Part shown: positions 1 through 7,157 of the stretch, piece after piece
Layout of the letters: the number at the start of each line of letters is the position of its first letter
How positions within the stretch are numbered: position 1 is the stretch's first letter
NCBI GenBank assembly: GCA_964515755.1
Contig: CAZEVK010000043.1
Location: 1-8,480, forward strand
DNA: 8,480 nt
Source: JAGVLN01 sp964515755
GTDB taxonomy: Bacteria; Pseudomonadota; Alphaproteobacteria; Rickettsiales; JABSSG01
Reading direction: 5' to 3'
Notes under the pieces: generated by a model
Databases searched by the model: none
What the model was told of the DNA's origin: nothing
What the model saw: the letters and a program-made list of their open reading frames with translations, nothing else
Made by a program: the position numbers and the translations under genes

Positions 1-158
1 TTGACTGCATCACTACTTTTGTAACATTACTTATTCACAATTTAAAACAGCATCTTAATAAAAGAGGATTTACTTTATACGATCTTGGGTCAGGTATGTC
101 AACACTAATTTTTGCATCTTTTAGAATTAATTTTCTAATGAAGGACAAACAAGTTTGA
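1..158 (+). CDS. 3' end of an unrecognised protein gene (partial)
   Basis: An open frame enters from the left edge (first full codon at position 3) and stops at TGA 156-158, giving about 51 C-terminal residues. It includes a segment LYDLGSGMSTLIFASF followed by a short basic tail. The frame ends 15 bases before the stop of the convergent cybB gene, a spacing typical of real convergent neighbours in a compact genome. The other two forward frames stop early. The LGSG segment faintly recalls motif I of class I methyltransferases, but that motif normally sits far from the C-terminus, so I do not assign a function. The upstream sequence is needed to identify it. Confidence 0.45.
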   Translation, partial: DCITTFVTLLIHNLKQHLNKRGFTLYDLGSGMSTLIFASFRINFLMKDKQV

Positions 159-173
159 AAATCAATTTAAGGG

Positions 174-692
174 CTAGATCATTCGATAAATAATATCTTT
201 CTTATCTATATATCTATGTTTAAGGGCAACTAATACATGCAAACAAACCATGGTTATTAAAATAAAAGCTGTAATTTCATGAGCTTTTGCTGCAAAACCA
301 GCAAATTGTTTATTTGATTCAACTAATGCAGGTAATTTAATTCCAAAAAATAGTACTTTATGACCACCAAAGGTTGCCATTAAATATCCAAAAATTGGCT
401 GAGCTATTAAAACTAAGTAGAATAAATAATGCATCATATTAGCACCAAACTTGATAAGTTTAGGAAATTCACTTAGAAGAGGCGGTATATTCGTTATATT
501 GCGCAATAATAACCTTAACAAAGTAAGTAATAAAACTAAAATGCCAATATCTTCATGCCAACTATATATAGACCATTTAATAGAATAAATTTTTGAATCT
601 AAATCTGTCATTATAAAGCCAGAAGCTAGCATTCCAATCACGATTAGTGCTGTTAGCCAATGAACAAACTTTAAAGAAACGTGGTATCTCAT
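174..692 (-). CDS. cybB: cytochrome b561 family protein (CybB-like)
   Basis: This encodes a 172-residue inner-membrane di-heme b-type cytochrome that passes electrons from quinol, probably to a periplasmic acceptor. Four hydrophobic segments lie at about residues 8-28, 46-64, 86-107 and 138-157. Histidines H11, H46, H138 and H152 fall where the four heme ligands lie in E. coli CybB (H13, H47, H137 and H151, from memory), and the total length is close to the family's usual 175 or so. The N-terminal pattern of a short basic start followed by HWLTALIVIGMLASG is typical. The start at 692 has a Shine-Dalgarno AGGA seven bases upstream. The gene is divergent from typA and convergent with the unidentified gene at the left edge. 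The family assignment is firm. The physiological partner, for example superoxide oxidase activity as reported for E. coli CybB, is an inference. Confidence 0.86.
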   Translation of the reverse strand: MRYHVSLKFVHWLTALIVIGMLASGFIMTDLDSKIYSIKWSIYSWHEDIGILVLLLTLLRLLLRNITNIPPLLSEFPKLIKFGANMMHYLFYLVLIAQPIFGYLMATFGGHKVLFFGIKLPALVESNKQFAGFAAKAHEITAFILITMVCLHVLVALKHRYIDKKDIIYRMI

Positions 693-724
693 TTTAAATT
701 CCTAATAAATTATTTAACAACAAT

Positions 725-753
725 CTATCATTCTAGAAAACTATGTATATAAT
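725..753 (+). promoter_or_regulatory. putative sigma70-type promoter for typA
   Basis: A perfect TATAAT lies at 748-753. At 17 bp spacing the -35 would be CTATCA (725-730), which matches the consensus at only three positions. Transcription would begin near 760, giving a leader of about 27 bases before the typA ATG at 787. The typA start has no strong Shine-Dalgarno sequence, only an A-rich stretch. Confidence 0.5.
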
Positions 754-778
754 ACTAGATTAAACTTTATTTAAACAA
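749..778 (-). promoter_or_regulatory. putative promoter for cybB, overlapping the typA -10
   Basis: Read on the minus strand, TATTAT (plus coordinates 749-754) is preceded at 18 bp by TTGTTT (773-778). Transcription would start near 742, with a leader of about 50 bases to the cybB ATG at 692. This -10 overlaps the typA -10 (748-753) by five bases because the sequence TATATAATA is nearly symmetric. If both are real, the two promoters compete for the same polymerase-melting site. Confidence 0.35.
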
Positions 779-786
779 GCAGAAAA

Positions 787-2610
787 ATGGAAAAAATTAG
801 AAATATAGCAATAATAGCGCACGTTGATCATGGTAAAACTACTTTAATCGATCAAATGCTTAGACAAAGCGGAACTTTTCGTAGCAATCAACAAGTTACT
901 GAAAGAGTAATGGATTCAAATGACCTAGAAAAAGAAAGAGGCATTACTATTTTGGCTAAATGTACATCTATAACATTGCCTGACATGAGATTGAACATTG
1001 TAGACACACCAGGTCATGCTGATTTTGGAGGTGAAGTAGAACGCGTATTATCAATGGTAGATAGTGCATTACTATTAGTTGATGCTGCCGAAGGACCAAT
1101 GCCTCAAACAAAATTTGTATTAAATAAAGCTTTAAAACTTGGTCTTAAGCCTATCGTAGTAATTAACAAAGTTGACCGCTCGGATGCAAGATCTGATGAA
1201 GTAATAAATGAAGTTTTTGATTTATTTGCAGCACTTGATGCTACAGATGAACAACTTGATTTTCCAATAATTTATGCTTCTGGCCGTTCTGGTTGGGCAG
1301 CAAAAAGTCTTGATGCGCCACGTGAAAATCTAGAACCATTATTTCAAATCATTAGAGAGTATGTTCCTTTACCAAATGTCGATCCAAATGCGCCATTTGC
1401 AATGCTTGCCACAATATTAGAAGCTGATCCATATTTAGGACGAATATTAACAGGAAGAGTTTATAGCGGCACTGCAAAAGTAAATATGCCAGTAAAAGCG
1501 ATAAACCTAAATGGAGAGCTTGTTGAAAGCGGTAGGTTATCAAAGATTTATAGTTTTAGAGGTATAGAACGAGTAGCTGTCGACACAATTTTTGCTGGTG
1601 ACATTATAGCTATAGCAGGACTTTCAAATGCTTCAGTAGCAGATACAGTATGTAGCCCAGAAGTTTCAGTAGCAATAAAATCTACACCTATTGATCCTCC
1701 TACAATGGCTGTTACCATTAGGGTAAACGATTCTCCATTAGCAGGAACCGAAGGAACAAAAGTAACTACTCGTATGATTTTTGATCGCTTAACTAAAGAA
1801 GCAGAAACTAATGTAGCAATTAAAGTAAAAGAAACTGAAGATAAGGATGCATTTGAAGTTGGAGGCAGGGGAGAACTACAACTCGGTGTACTTATAGAAA
1901 CCATGCGCCGGGAAGGATTTGAGCTTTCAGTTTCTCGTCCACGCGTTTTATATAAGCAAGAAGAAAACACTGGTAAATTACTTGAGCCAATTGAAGAATT
2001 ATTCGTAGATGTTGATGATGAATATCGCGGTGTCGTAGTTGAAAAGCTTTCTTTTCGTAAAGGTGAGATAGCAGACATGAGACCATCAGGTTCTGGCAAA
2101 ACTAGAATTACTTTCCATGTTCCTTCAAGAGCACTGATTGGATACCAAGGAGAATTCATGACCGATACACGTGGTACAGGAATAATGAATAGTGTATTCT
2201 TAAAATACGCACCATTTAAAGGTGCCATTGAAGGTAGAAGAAATGGTGTATTAATTTCAATGCTACCAGGTGTAGCAGTCGCTTTTGCTTTATGGAATTT
2301 AGAAGAGCGAGGTATCATGTTCATTACTCCACAAACTAAAGTTTATGAAGGGATGATTATCGGTGAGCATAGTAGAGATAATGATTTAGAAGTGAATCCA
2401 ATCAAAGGTAAACAGTTATCTAATATGCGTACAACATCTAAAGATGAAGCTGTAAGATTGACGCCTCCTAGAATAATGACTCTAGAAGAAGCAATATCTT
2501 ATATTGCAGATGATGAATTGCTTGAAGTTACACCAAAAAATATTAGGTTGCGCAAAAGATATCTTGATAGCAACGATCGCAAACGTGCTTCAAGAAATGC
2601 TGAAAAATGA
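787..2610 (+). CDS. typA: translational GTPase TypA/BipA
   Basis: This is a ribosome-associated GTPase of the EF-G/LepA superfamily, acting in the cytoplasm in 50S assembly and in stress or cold adaptation. All G motifs are present: G1 AHVDHGKT (residues 11-18), G2 RGIT (51-54), G3 DTPGH (73-77), G4 NKVD (127-130) and G5 near ASGRSG (164-169). The EF-Tu-like beta-barrel domain II covers about 205-295. Domain III and the EF-G C-terminal-like region follow, with EVGGRGELQLGVLIETMRRE at 357-376, and the BipA-specific C-terminal domain runs to about 607. The 607-residue length matches E. coli BipA, so the gene looks complete. The ATG at 787 is the first start after the promoter and places the P-loop at the usual distance from the N-terminus. 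The yhhQ remnant begins only 25 bases after the stop and may once have been co-transcribed. Confidence 0.97.
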   Translation: MEKIRNIAIIAHVDHGKTTLIDQMLRQSGTFRSNQQVTERVMDSNDLEKERGITILAKCTSITLPDMRLNIVDTPGHADFGGEVERVLSMVDSALLLVDAAEGPMPQTKFVLNKALKLGLKPIVVINKVDRSDARSDEVINEVFDLFAALDATDEQLDFPIIYASGRSGWAAKSLDAPRENLEPLFQIIREYVPLPNVDPNAPFAMLATILEADPYLGRILTGRVYSGTAKVNMPVKAINLNGELVESGRLSKIYSFRGIERVAVDTIFAGDIIAIAGLSNASVADTVCSPEVSVAIKSTPIDPPTMAVTIRVNDSPLAGTEGTKVTTRMIFDRLTKEAETNVAIKVKETEDKDAFEVGGRGELQLGVLIETMRREGFELSVSRPRVLYKQEENTGKLLEPIEELFVDVDDEYRGVVVEKLSFRKGEIADMRPSGSGKTRITFHVPSRALIGYQGEFMTDTRGTGIMNSVFLKYAPFKGAIEGRRNGVLISMLPGVAVAFALWNLEERGIMFITPQTKVYEGMIIGEHSRDNDLEVNPIKGKQLSNMRTTSKDEAVRLTPPRIMTLEEAISYIADDELLEVTPKNIRLRKRYLDSNDRKRASRNAEK

Positions 2611-2635
2611 TCTGTATAAAACTCGAGTATAACTT

Positions 2636-3282
2636 ATGCAAATACAAGAAAAGATTTATATCTTCTTATGTGCTGCATTCTCAACAGTAATCATTACTGG
2701 TAATCTAATATATCAGAAATTTGATATTTTTACCAATCTTACCCTTTCACACTTTTGAGCTATCTGTAGGCGCAATTTTATACCCTTTAACCTTTTTAAT
2801 AACAGACTTAATTGCCGAGTTTTACGGTAAAGATAAAGCAAGATTCTGTGTGAAGTTGGCAATTTCAATGAACTTATTAACAGCAGTAATTATTGGTGGA
2901 ATGGATCAATTAGAAGCAGTAAATTGGTCAAAAATTGATAATGCTATGTTTCATAAAGTGTTTGGCTTTTACAGTATTGCATTTCTTGCGTCAATTATTG
3001 CAAAAAATATATCTCTGGGTCAGAAGCTTAACAAAAGAGAAATATTTATGGCTTCGCAAAAATTTAAGTACTTCGATATCTTTACTTATTGATACAACTA
3101 TAGTTATATCATTTTTAACAATCTTCGGGGTATTGCCTATGGAGCAAATGTCGTCTCTAATTATAAACAGTTACATATTCAAATTATTTTTTACAATATT
3201 TAGTACGCCTTTATTTTACTTAGCATTCTATATTATAAAAACTATATCAAAAGTGAACTCTACACCCTTCGAGCCAAAGTAA
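2636..3282 (+). pseudogene. yhhQ: decayed queuosine precursor transporter (YhhQ/DUF165)
   Basis: An intact member imports queuosine precursors (preQ0/preQ1, or queuine in some bacteria) across the inner membrane. Here the coding sequence lies in three frames. The N-terminus starts at ATG 2636 and reads MQIQEKIYIFLCAAFSTVI, then GNLIYQKF. Homology then moves to a second frame near 2719 (FLPILPFHTFELSVGAILYP, then LTFLITDLIAEFYGK) and runs to about position 3000 (FGFYSIAFLASIIAK). It resumes in the third frame with YLWVRSLTKEKYLWLRKN and STSISLLIDTTIVISF, ending at TAA 3280-3282. Removing one A near 2719 restores KFVFLP, so the first lesion looks like a one-base insertion. At the second break, roughly 8-10 conserved codons that carry the family's GQ/SQ and Asp signature are also missing, indicating a deletion plus frameshift. 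Two independent lesions beside intact neighbours argue for real decay, though draft-assembly error is possible. The last 23 bases overlap comF tail to tail. Confidence 0.82.
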
Positions 3283-3976
3283 AAACAAACACTTTTTTAC
3301 ATCCAGCTTCTATTAGAACTTTACTACACTCTTTTATAGTTGAACCAGTAGTCATAACGTCATCTACTAAAAGTACATTTTTATTTAAAAAAAGATATTT
3401 TTGCGAAGGATTGGCAATAAAAGAATTTTTAACATTCTTTTCTCTTTGCAATTTAGTCAAAGCAGTTTGAGGAACAGTGTGTCTTATCTTAAGTAAAGCG
3501 TTACAGCCAAAGTCAATGCGCATTAATTTTGCAAGTTCTTTTGAAATTAACGCAGACTGATTATATAATCTGCTCATCAGTCTTTTCCTATGTAATGGCA
3601 CTGGTATAACTACATCACAATTAAAAAAATTGTGCTTTATAACACGAAATGCTGTGTTTGCTAAATACTTTGCCAGGTATGTATGATCATAATATTTAAG
3701 CTTATGAATTATTCTTTTACCAACTTCATTATACTTAAATAAAAATATTGCTTTACTGTAAGCAACTTGCATTGTTTCGCAATTTAAACAAACTGCACCA
3801 ATACCTAAATCATACTCAAAAGCTATTCCACATTTTTCACAACATTGCTGGCTTACAAAATCAATTTTATGCCAACAATCAGCACAGATTTTTCCTGTAT
3901 CAATAATCATAGCCCCACAAGCAATACATCTGGCAGGGAAAATAATATTAAGAAAATTATTAAAATATGTTCTCAT
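3260..3976 (-). CDS. comF: ComF family phosphoribosyltransferase-like protein
   Basis: This 238-residue cytoplasmic protein belongs to the ComF/GntX family, which is linked to DNA uptake and processing of imported single strands in competent bacteria. Its N-terminal zinc-ribbon region has cysteine pairs C17/C20, C31/C34, C46/C49 and C63/C66. A phosphoribosyltransferase-type domain follows. It contains DVVIPVPLHRKRLMSRLYNQ (121-140), the VPQTALTKLQREKNVKNSF segment (168-186) and the PRPP-binding loop VLLVDDVMTTGST (201-213). Length and motif order match complete family members. The gene is divergent from phbB and converges on the yhhQ remnant. The Shine-Dalgarno is weak and no clear promoter was found on its side. 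No other competence gene is visible, and ComF is retained in many genomes without demonstrated competence, so its role here is open. Confidence 0.92.
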   Translation of the reverse strand: MRTYFNNFLNIIFPARCIACGAMIIDTGKICADCWHKIDFVSQQCCEKCGIAFEYDLGIGAVCLNCETMQVAYSKAIFLFKYNEVGKRIIHKLKYYDHTYLAKYLANTAFRVIKHNFFNCDVVIPVPLHRKRLMSRLYNQSALISKELAKLMRIDFGCNALLKIRHTVPQTALTKLQREKNVKNSFIANPSQKYLFLNKNVLLVDDVMTTGSTIKECSKVLIEAGCKKVFVFTLARRV

Positions 3977-4012
3977 AAACTGCTTTTATCTTAATCTAAA
4001 ACTAATATCAAC

Positions 4013-4040
4013 TTGCAATATTAAGAATTGCAATTAAGAA
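4013..4040. repeat. imperfect tandem direct repeat in the comF/phbB spacer
   Basis: TTGCAATATTAAGAA (4013-4027) is followed immediately by TTGCAATTAAGAA (4028-4040). The two units differ only by a two-base indel. They lie in the divergent spacer between comF and phbB, and the second unit contains the proposed phbB -35 hexamer. TTGCAA is self-complementary, so each unit could present a -35-like hexamer on either strand. This could be an operator-like tandem site or a chance duplication in AT-rich DNA. Confidence 0.5.
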
Positions 4041-4056
4041 ATTGACGTTTTATTAT
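4028..4056 (+). promoter_or_regulatory. putative phbB promoter
   Basis: TTGCAA (4028-4033) and TATTAT (4051-4056) are separated by exactly 17 bp. Transcription would start near 4063, at the edge of the Shine-Dalgarno sequence, so the leader would be only about 13 bases. Four TTA triplets (4050-4061) cover the -10 and the region just after it. The start of transcription so close to the ribosome site is unusual but workable. Confidence 0.5.
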
Positions 4057-4062
4057 TATTAT

Positions 4063-4067
4063 GGAGG
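4063..4067 (+). promoter_or_regulatory. strong Shine-Dalgarno that decides the phbB start
   Basis: GGAGG sits eight bases before ATG 4076. The in-frame ATG at 4061 lies upstream of and overlaps this site, so it cannot use it. The protein should therefore begin at 4076. Confidence 0.85.
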
Positions 4068-4075
4068 AGATAAAA

Positions 4076-4801
4076 ATGAAAAATAAATTAGCAATTGTAA
4101 CAGGTGGAACAAGAGGAATCGGAGCAGCAATATCTATAGAGTTAAAAAAAAATGGATACCAGGTTGTAGCCAATTACTCTTCAAATGATCAATCAGCAGA
4201 AAGCTTTTATAAAAAAACTGGCATTTTAGTAGCAAAATGGGATGTATCCAACTATCAGCAATGCTTAGATAATGTACAAAATATTGAGCAAAAATTCAAT
4301 CAGAACGTTAGTATATTAATTAATAATGCAGGCATAACTCGTGACACAATGTTATATAAAAGCACAAAAGAGCAATGGGATGAAGTTATTAACACTAATC
4401 TATCTTCTTGCTATAACATGTCTTATGCTGTAATAAAACAGATGAGAGAAAATAACTTTGGACGTATAGTCAGCATTAGCTCTATAAATGCTCTAAGCGG
4501 GCAAATAGGTCAAACAAATTATGCAGCTGCTAAGGCAGGAATAATAGGATTTTCTAAATCTTTAGCTTTAGAAAGCGCAATTAAAGGAATTACCGTAAAT
4601 GTTATTGCACCAGGATATACAGAAACTGATATGACAAATAAAATAGACCAAACAATACTACAAACCATTATTAGTCGTATACCGATGAAAAGACTGGCTA
4701 AACCAGAAGAAATTGCTCGTGGAGTATTATTTTTAGTAGCTGAAGAAGCTAGCTTTATAACTGGCGAAGTAATTTCTATCAATGGTGGTCAACACATGTA
4801 A
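4076..4801 (+). CDS. phbB: acetoacetyl-CoA reductase (PhbB/FabG-type SDR)
   Basis: This is a 241-residue short-chain dehydrogenase that reduces acetoacetyl-CoA to 3-hydroxybutyryl-CoA with NADPH, the second step of polyhydroxybutyrate synthesis. The cofactor-binding motif TGGTRGIG is at residues 9-16, NNAG at 83-86, and the catalytic N108, S136, Y149 and K153 are all present. Features that favour PhbB over FabG are the early ANYSSND and KWDVS stretches, the GQIGQTNY sequence before the catalytic lysine, and the C-terminal SINGGQHM. I recall all of these from alphaproteobacterial PhbB proteins. FabG (3-oxoacyl-ACP reductase) remains the alternative because the folds are near identical. No phbA or phbC lies in the window. 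lptF starts one base after its stop, implying a shared transcript. Confidence 0.82.
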   Translation: MKNKLAIVTGGTRGIGAAISIELKKNGYQVVANYSSNDQSAESFYKKTGILVAKWDVSNYQQCLDNVQNIEQKFNQNVSILINNAGITRDTMLYKSTKEQWDEVINTNLSSCYNMSYAVIKQMRENNFGRIVSISSINALSGQIGQTNYAAAKAGIIGFSKSLALESAIKGITVNVIAPGYTETDMTNKIDQTILQTIISRIPMKRLAKPEEIARGVLFLVAEEASFITGEVISINGGQHM

Positions 4802-4802
4802 C

Positions 4803-5951
4803 ATGATGATTTACAGAAAATATCTTTTTAAATTGCTTATTCAAATATTTGGATTAACAACCTTTGTACTGACTTCTGTAGTCATGCTTAGTCAGTTTTT
4901 AAAACTCATAAATCAGTATATTGGCAAGGGATTTGAAATAGCTAATATGTTATTATTATTATTTTTTATACTCCCTCCTTTTTTAGTGCAAATAGTTCCA
5001 ATAACTCTATTCTGTACAATTCTCTTTGTATATCAAAAGCTTATAACAGATAATGAATTGGTTGTTATGGAAAGCTCTGGAATAGCTAGATTAAACCTTG
5101 CTATGCCAGCAATACTATTTGCTATTATTGTTATGATTGCAAGCTACACTATAACCATATTTATTAATCCTTATTTGAATCGCTTACATGAGAGTCAAAA
5201 AGCATTAATTCGGGATAATTATATTTCATCAATGCTAGAAGAAAAGGTTTTTAATAATCTATCTAAAGATTTAACTATATATATAAATAAACAATTGGAT
5301 GATAATCGCTTATCCGGTATCATAATCTATGATCAACGAGAAGGAATGCCAGCTATTATAACAGCTCAAACTGCGAAACTAACACCAATTGATAATGGAT
5401 TATTAATCGAGTTACATAAAGGTAGTAGGCAGCATTTAAACCAAAATAAACAAATAGAAATTTTGTTTTTCGATTCCTCTTCAATTATTGTTCAGTACAA
5501 TAAACTTGATGAAATAAAGCGTAATTATGGTCCTAATCAATTATACATATATGAACTAATATCTAGTTCTGCAGACAATCAGAAACTAAAGAACGATATA
5601 AATTTTGAAATAAATAAACGCTTTTCCTGGCCATTATTAAATTTAGCGCTAGCGTCTATTGCAATCAGCACCGTTTTGTCTATGAGCTATAATCGTATTT
5701 GGAAATATAAAAATATAATTTTAGGAACAGCAGTAGCTTCATTTACTGTCTTCTTAAACCTGATATTTACCAATAAATCAGAAAATAGCCTTATTTTTAC
5801 TATTGCTCTTTACCTAAATCCCTTTTTAGTAACATATTTAAGCCTCTATATACTGAAACAAAAATCTCGCAACAACGAGCTAATTCCAAAAGAATTACAA
5901 AAAATACTTTTAAATTTTAGGAAATTGGCTTCTTGCCTATACTACAAATAG
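4803..5951 (+). CDS. lptF: LPS export ABC transporter permease LptF
   Basis: LptF pairs with LptG and the ATPase LptB2 to extract LPS from the inner membrane and push it along the Lpt bridge. The 382-residue protein has the LptF/G layout. Three membrane helices come first (about 10-32, 48-78 and 98-122), then a periplasmic beta-jellyroll (about 140-240), then three more helices (about 278-296, 304-322 and 330-350). The cytoplasmic coupling segment DNELVVMESSGIA (83-95) and the ISSMLEEKVFNNL stretch (141-153) point to LptF rather than LptG. I place the start at ATG 4803, one base after the phbB stop. An upstream in-frame ATG at 4782 lies inside phbB and would add seven unlikely residues, and ATG 4806 is a close alternative. 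The Shine-Dalgarno is weak, so translation may depend on coupling to phbB. The usual partner lptG is not adjacent. Confidence 0.9.
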   Translation: MMIYRKYLFKLLIQIFGLTTFVLTSVVMLSQFLKLINQYIGKGFEIANMLLLLFFILPPFLVQIVPITLFCTILFVYQKLITDNELVVMESSGIARLNLAMPAILFAIIVMIASYTITIFINPYLNRLHESQKALIRDNYISSMLEEKVFNNLSKDLTIYINKQLDDNRLSGIIIYDQREGMPAIITAQTAKLTPIDNGLLIELHKGSRQHLNQNKQIEILFFDSSSIIVQYNKLDEIKRNYGPNQLYIYELISSSADNQKLKNDINFEINKRFSWPLLNLALASIAISTVLSMSYNRIWKYKNIILGTAVASFTVFLNLIFTNKSENSLIFTIALYLNPFLVTYLSLYILKQKSRNNELIPKELQKILLNFRKLASCLYYK

Positions 5952-6040
5952 AACATTAATTAATCAATATTATAGCTTGCAAAATAGCAAAAAAAATGTA
6001 TTGTCTATCTTTACATAATAACAATTTACAAGCTTTTATA

Positions 6041-6045
6041 CGGAG
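6041..6045 (+). promoter_or_regulatory. Shine-Dalgarno that decides the rpsF start
   Basis: CGGAG ends ten bases before ATG 6056. The in-frame ATG at 6047 is only one base away and ATG 5996 lies upstream, so both are poor candidates. Beginning at 6056 also gives MAFYESTFIVRQD, the normal bS6 N-terminus. Confidence 0.8.
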
Positions 6046-6055
6046 TATGCAAAAT

Positions 6056-6406
6056 ATGGCCTTTTATGAGTCAACATTTATTGTAAGACAAGATGCATCT
6101 GCACCTGACGTAGCAAAATTGACTGAAAATTTCAGCAATATTATTACCGAAAATGGTGGAAAAATCCTAAAATCAGAAAATTGGGGCTTAAAGAATTTGG
6201 CATACGTGATTAAGAAAAATCGTAAAGGTCATTATGTAATGTTAGTGCTTGATGCACCTGATAAAGCAGTAAAAGAAATGGAAAGACGCATGAAACTCTC
6301 AGAAGATATCATTCGTCACCTTATACTCAGAATTGAATCATTTGATAATAAAGACTCTATTATGCTAGCGTCTTCAGAAGAAGGTAAATCGGAGGAAATT
6401 TTATAA
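6056..6406 (+). CDS. rpsF: 30S ribosomal protein bS6
   Basis: bS6 binds the central domain of 16S rRNA as a partner of bS18 on the 30S platform. The 116-residue product opens with the typical beta-strand MAFYESTFIVRQDAS. It carries the family core WGLKNLAYVIKKNRKGHYV (43-61) and the helix segment around residues 71-90, followed by LILRIESF (89-96). The tail from about residue 100 is Ser/Glu-rich, and such acidic tails are common in bS6. Its TAA overlaps the rpsR ATG by one base (6406), so the two partner proteins are translationally coupled. About 100 bases separate it from lptF. That spacer has -10-like sequences (for example CATAAT at 6014-6019) but none with a convincing -35. Confidence 0.96.
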   Translation: MAFYESTFIVRQDASAPDVAKLTENFSNIITENGGKILKSENWGLKNLAYVIKKNRKGHYVMLVLDAPDKAVKEMERRMKLSEDIIRHLILRIESFDNKDSIMLASSEEGKSEEIL

Positions 6407-6690
6407 TGAAAGAATCTCAAGAAAGCAAGGGTATTTCTCTTACATCTTTATACGAAAATGCACATAAAAAATTATTTTTAAAAAGGGAAAGATTTTGTCC
6501 TTTATCTGGACCAACTGCTCCAATAATAAACTATAAAAATATTCCATTACTAACGCGATATATTTCTGAAAGAGGTAGAATATTGCCTAGCAGAATCACT
6601 TCAATTTCTGTTAAAAAGCAACGCGAATTGAGAACGGCTATAAAACAAGCTAGGATTTTAGCATTGTTGCCTTTTGTAAAACAAAGTTAA
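6406..6690 (+). CDS. rpsR: 30S ribosomal protein bS18
   Basis: bS18 forms a heterodimer with bS6 on the small-subunit platform. The product has 94 residues, somewhat longer than the 75 of E. coli owing to a roughly 20-residue N-terminal extension. It shows the family hallmarks FCP (30-32), IINYKNIPLLTRYISERGRI (40-59) and PSRITSISVKKQRELRTAIK (61-80), then QARILALLPF (81-90). GGAGG at 6391-6395, inside the rpsF end, lies ten bases before the ATG. The gene is the middle member of the conserved rpsF-rpsR-rplI order. Confidence 0.96.
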   Translation: MKESQESKGISLTSLYENAHKKLFLKRERFCPLSGPTAPIINYKNIPLLTRYISERGRILPSRITSISVKKQRELRTAIKQARILALLPFVKQS

Positions 6691-6707
6691 TAAATTAGGG
6701 CATAAAA

Positions 6708-7157
6708 ATGGAAGTGATCTTAATAGAACGCAGCAGATTAGGTAATATTGGAGATGTTATTACAGTAAAACCTGGCTTTGCTCGCAATTACCTAATACCA
6801 CAAAAAAAAGCATTAAGAGCAAATGAACAAAGCAAAAAGCAATTTGAAATTAGAAAAGCTGAAATTGAGCAAGGTATTAATCTAAAAACGCAAGAAGCTC
6901 AAGACCTACTCACAAAAATCAATGGTATAACTGTAAATTTAATCAGACAAGCCGGTGAAGATGGCAGATTATACGGATCAGTAAATTCAAATGATTTAGT
7001 AAAAATAATCAATGAACATTCTGGAACTTCTTTACGTCGTTCTACAATAGAACTCATAACGCCAATTAAGTATATAGGCACATATGATGTTAAAGTTCAT
7101 ATATTTTCTGATATCGTTGCTGATGTTAAAATATCAGTAGTAAGAACTACTGAGTAA
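6708..7157 (+). CDS. rplI: 50S ribosomal protein bL9
   Basis: bL9 binds 23S rRNA near the L1 stalk and helps keep the reading frame. The 149-residue length equals that of E. coli bL9. The N-terminal rRNA-binding domain contains LGNIGDVITVKPGFARNYLI (11-30) and PQKKA. A charged connecting helix spans about 42-75, and the C-terminal domain has AGEDGRLYGSV (82-92) and the YDVKVHIF strand (126-133). AGGG at 6697-6700 is seven bases from the ATG. It ends the ribosomal cluster, and no strong terminator is evident immediately after it. Confidence 0.96.
   Translation: MEVILIERSRLGNIGDVITVKPGFARNYLIPQKKALRANEQSKKQFEIRKAEIEQGINLKTQEAQDLLTKINGITVNLIRQAGEDGRLYGSVNSNDLVKIINEHSGTSLRRSTIELITPIKYIGTYDVKVHIFSDIVADVKISVVRTTE

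Noticed and set aside
1548..2324. Long open frame of 258 codons antisense to typA
   Set aside because: It lies entirely inside typA, which is unmistakable. The translation is Ser/Thr/Pro-rich with no family features, as expected for a mirror frame of a conserved gene.
3015..3092. The LGQ tripeptide in the second yhhQ frame, which resembles the family's GQ motif
   Set aside because: The sequence after it has no family similarity, whereas the third frame over the same bases gives YLWVRSLTKEKYLWL, which does. The match is coincidental.
4519..4782. 87-codon open frame antisense to phbB
   Set aside because: It is fully contained in a conserved SDR gene and its translation resembles no protein family.
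5977..5996. TTGC and GCAA inverted repeat with a run of A, as a terminator after lptF
   Set aside because: The stem is four pairs, and the following tract is A rather than T on the coding strand, so it has the wrong polarity for an intrinsic terminator.
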